This document shows positions 61,003 through 64,000 of a stretch of DNA of 64,000 nucleotides, piece after piece. The notes beneath the pieces are model-generated. The model saw only the letters and a program-made list of their open reading frames with translations. It ran no database searches and was not told where the DNA came from. Source of the stretch: Pholis gunnellus (lineage: Eukaryota > Chordata > Actinopteri > Perciformes > Pholidae); the NCBI GenBank assembly GCA_910591455.2, contig OU342808.1:6304447-6368446 (forward strand). The letters are read 5' to 3'. The position numbers and the translations under genes were made by a program. Within the stretch, counting starts at the first letter, position 1. Each line of letters begins with the position of its first letter.

Positions 61003-61039
<37 letters not shown>
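61003..61039 (+). repeat. (TG)n microsatellite
   Basis: About 18 TG units. A 152-residue frame (61002-61460) that starts in it has no recognisable domain and is probably chance. Confidence 0.95.
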
Positions 61040-61041
<2 letters not shown>

Positions 61042-62991
61042 ATTGCATGACCTCACAGGTCAGGCAGCCGGTCTCCCTTTCAAGCAGCCAACAGACGGCA
61101 ACTTGTGTTTTCCCTGTGTCACGTGTCATCACAGTTCACTCGGTGGACACGGTGCTTGATAAGCAATCTGGAGAATTTCTCAGCTGTCAGTCAGTGACAC
61201 TCGTCCCTGTCAAATTACCCGCTGCCCTCCTCTTGTCTCTGATCACACCACTTCGCCGCTTTGGTCATCGGCCACGCAGTGACAGCCACGGGGGGAGATC
61301 TGCCTTCAACGGTCGCAGGCTGAAACGCCGTCATGTGTCGTGCTGGAACAAGAGTGTGAAATGTCCTTTGAGAAGATCATACATTATGAAAGAAAAAAAC
61401 ACTTTTGTCTTCCTGAGCCATTTAGACCCTGAAGAGAAAGAATTAGAGGGGAGTGAATAAATATCATTTTAATGTTCCTTGTGTGTACTGGTTTCATGCT
61501 TTTAAATTGCTTGAAATGGTTTCTTGCAAGTCACTCTGGACTGCGGGAATTTTCTACGTCTCTTCTCTACAGAGCGTTTCAGGGAAGAATCTCATCGAAG
61601 TCCGGCTAAATGGCATTGACATTTGACATTTAGCATTACTAAAATGACTGGCATGGGAACACCGTATATGTGTACTTCAACATCCTGGAATAAGTGCAAA
61701 TCCTTTTCTGGAATATGGTGTACAGAGTGATATCTACTTGGCACAGGGAGGCTTACAGGAAATATTTGTCTTAAACATCTCAGACGACTTGTTTCAGAAG
61801 TCTGCCAGCAAATCAGATAGCAACGAGGGTTTCTTCTCTTTGCAGGCGGACTCCCAGATTTCTACCAAAGTGTTGCAGTGATGGATATCAGAAATATTCA
61901 AGCATTAACACAGAATGCTGCTATATATGCCTGCAGGGGGGATCTACTTCATCTTCCCACCTTGTATGTAGAATAATTGAAAATGCAATAATATGATAAT
62001 GAGTACTGTATACACACGGAAACATACAGTATGTGCTGGTTGAGTGCTTTGTGAGTATAGAGAAGACAACACTGCAGATCTTTGAATCTTATAAATGAGG
62101 TAGAAAGAGATACTCTCTTTGTCTGGTGGCCTCATTCTTGGTTTTCAAAGTGGTCTAAAAAACATATTAATACTTTCTTTCTTTTTTAACTACAGTGAAA
62201 AGTTTTCAAACCCTATAGAGAGAATACAAAAAAAACAAAACAAGGATTGAATGTTACGACTGTGTTAAGAAAGAAATGCCTCTTTCTCTGGATGCTCTCC
62301 TCCTGTTAGTCACATGGAGCCCTTCATCCACACTGATGACGAGAGGCCGACCGCTGAAATCAGTCACTGTTAGGACTTCAAAGCATGGGGGGAGGGGGGG
62401 ACGACGACGGTGGGATGATGCCAGCAAACAAAGGTCAGCGGCCTCATTTGTAAAACGGCGTTACAGTCAAATGTCTTGTTCTGTAACGATGCGAGCAGAA
62501 ATCCACTATCAGCAGTTACTGTATTTATAACTACTTCTTTATTCAAGGCGTCTTGTATTTGTAAGAAAATCTAACTAGCTTGAATGAATTTTCTTGTTTG
62601 GTGCAGGCTTATAACGTTTCTTGCCAAGATCAGAGGACTGATAGGACTGATACCATGGTCATTATGGGATAAATACGAAGCTGGAAGCGAAGAGACAGTT
62701 AGCTTAGCTTGACACAATGACAGGGAATAAGGGGGAAAGCTGTGGCTCCGTCCAAAAAGGTAAAATAATCTGCCTCTAAAGCTCAATAATTAACACGTTA
62801 TAATGTGTTTGCTTAATCCTGTGAAAAAAAACAAAGAGTATAAACGTAAAATTTTGCTTTTTTGGGCTGACAACGAAACTCCCGGAGTTCACTGAGTCCG
62901 GCCAGGAACACATGACGCCCCTTAAAACGTTTTTTCCGGAAATAATATTCTTAGAAAAACCGGATGACATTTATTTTTTTTTACATTTATT
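61040..62991. other. No recognisable gene
   Basis: Short unrelated frames; a G-rich stretch at about 62.39 kb. Confidence 0.4.
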
Positions 62992-63015
62992 TGTGTGTGT
63001 GTGTGTGTGTGTGTG
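62992..63015 (+). repeat. (TG)12 microsatellite
   Basis: An uninterrupted TG run. Confidence 0.95.
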
Positions 63016-63596
63016 CTGGTAATAATAAAGGAGTCATGAGTCTTCTAAATATTATTTTATTTAATCAAACAGAGGAAGCACTTCTAAGGTCTGTCCGTCA
63101 AATTTGCGTTTTGGTTCCAGGTGATTTCTTTTGTGTGAATAAAGCGGCAGGCATCCATGGTAAGTGATTTCAAAACTACCTTTAAGTGTGAATCCGAACG
63201 ACACTTTCCCGCACTTCATTGAAACAGATTTGCTGCATCAATGTGGAAGGAGTCCCAGACTTTGCACATCATCAAAAAAAGGATGCAACGTGGTGTCAAA
63301 AGGTGTGGGGAGTAAAACGGTCCATTATATTGAATGAGATTTGCCTTGTGATTGTTTGTAATGGAAACTGTGTCAGTCAAGTCAGGCCAATTTTCTTTAT
63401 ACAACTTAAATAACAAATCTCTGTTAAACGATGGATCAGGAGGGACCAGGTGTTGCCTTACTGCCAGAGCCTGAGCCTCACCACCTCCTCCTCTCCTGTC
63501 CAATAATCAGCCCACTGTGCTGCTGTGTCGCTCAGAAAGGACACAACACTTTCACATTCACCCGGCACATCCGGTTTGCCTTAGTGCGCCAAAAAT

Positions 63597-63597
<1 letters not shown>
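63016..63597. other. No recognisable gene
   Basis: Short frames only. Confidence 0.4.

Positions 63598-63630
<33 letters not shown>
63598..63630 (+). repeat. (AC)n microsatellite
   Basis: About 16 AC units. Confidence 0.95.
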
Positions 63631-63636
<6 letters not shown>

Positions 63637-63716
63637 GAAACTCATACTGTTTTATCAACAAACATCCTTCCTGTTGCATTCGCATAAACCTTTCTCTTCT
63701 CTCTTCTGTCAGTCAG

Positions 63717-63793
63717 CCACACACTCACACAAACACATGCACACAGCAAAAACACACATACACACACACACACGCACACATACACACACACAG
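63717..63793 (+). repeat. Imperfect CA-rich repeat
   Basis: CA-rich sequence with frequent interruptions (CACACTCACACAAACACATG). Confidence 0.85.
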
Positions 63794-63952
63794 AGTCCAC
63801 TCTAGAAAGATTTGAGTGTAAACTTTTTTTGACAAGATTAATGTTTCACTGATTGCTGTGGATTACTAAATGAATTATACAGCAGAGCGCTGCTAACGCT
63901 TTTGCTGAAAATGACAGCTTTAATCTTTTTTGTTTTGGTGATGTCTGTGATG

Positions 63953-63979
63953 GTGTGTGTGTGTGTGTGTGTGTGTGTG
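63953..63979 (+). repeat. (GT)n microsatellite
   Basis: About 13 GT units at the window edge. Confidence 0.95.
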
Positions 63980-64000
63980 CGCCCATGTGACAGCCTGTGT

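Noticed and set aside
61002..61460. 152-residue plus-strand ORF
   Set aside because: It starts inside a (TG)n repeat, shows no domain or splice context, and its length is within chance expectation for a window this size.

Overview
This 64 kb window looks like non-coding DNA from a ray-finned (teleost, probably percomorph) fish. It has long (CA/GT)n microsatellites, long C and G homopolymers, an overall AT-rich composition, and a dense, nested set of transposons of teleost type: Tc1, several hAT groups, PIF/Harbinger, a tRNA-derived SINE, and CR1/L2/Rex-like LINE remnants. There are no prokaryotic operons and no CRISPR array. No host protein-coding gene can be recognised. Nearly all short ORFs are chance or microsatellite readings. 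The only long intact gene is the transposase of a Tc1 transposon.

Left end (0-7 kb): a hAT element at 2397-5155 has a TAGTGCTGG terminal repeat and an 8-bp target duplication that matches at 7 of 8 bases. It carries a BED-finger transposase remnant that keeps its start codon but has three stops and is 3'-truncated. A complete young Tc1 element (2515-4122) has inserted into it, with TA duplication, roughly 200-bp inverted repeats and a 334-residue DD34E transposase. Truncated copies of a common fish repeat lie near 2.27 and 6.96 kb.

Region 12-24 kb: a tRNA-derived SINE with A and B boxes, a LINE reverse-transcriptase remnant, a promoter-like cluster (paired CCAAT boxes plus TATATAAG) at 13.6 kb, a second LINE 3' end at 18.2 kb, a possible promoter and exon on the minus strand at 19.5-20 kb, a 99-bp hairpin at 21.5 kb, and a strongly purine-skewed tract at 24.2-24.7 kb.

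Region 25-31 kb: very long microsatellites. A 3.1-kb inverted-repeat unit (about 28.0-31.1 kb) encloses a decayed PIF/Harbinger transposase (minus strand) and a trihelix-like remnant (plus strand), which are the two gene types such elements carry.

Region 31-56 kb: mostly unannotatable AT-rich DNA with a few islands that resemble conserved non-coding elements. Other insertions are two hAT deletion derivatives with perfect 8-bp duplications (40954-41832 and 49338-49927), a tail-to-tail pair of Harbinger-type elements (44.7-46.1 kb), several GGGCTGCA-type MITEs, and a hAT 5' fragment at 55.3-55.7 kb.

Region 56-64 kb: a putative TATA-less promoter with an ETS site and consensus splice donors on the minus strand at 57.6-57.9 kb, a small perfect-armed hairpin at 59.2 kb, and more microsatellites.

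The genes do not form a pathway. The picture is a gene-poor segment, or a very large intron, repeatedly invaded by DNA transposons, with one potentially mobile Tc1 copy. I found no convincing undescribed biological system. The best leads are the nested intact Tc1, the Harbinger remnants and inverted pair, and the two promoter-like sites.
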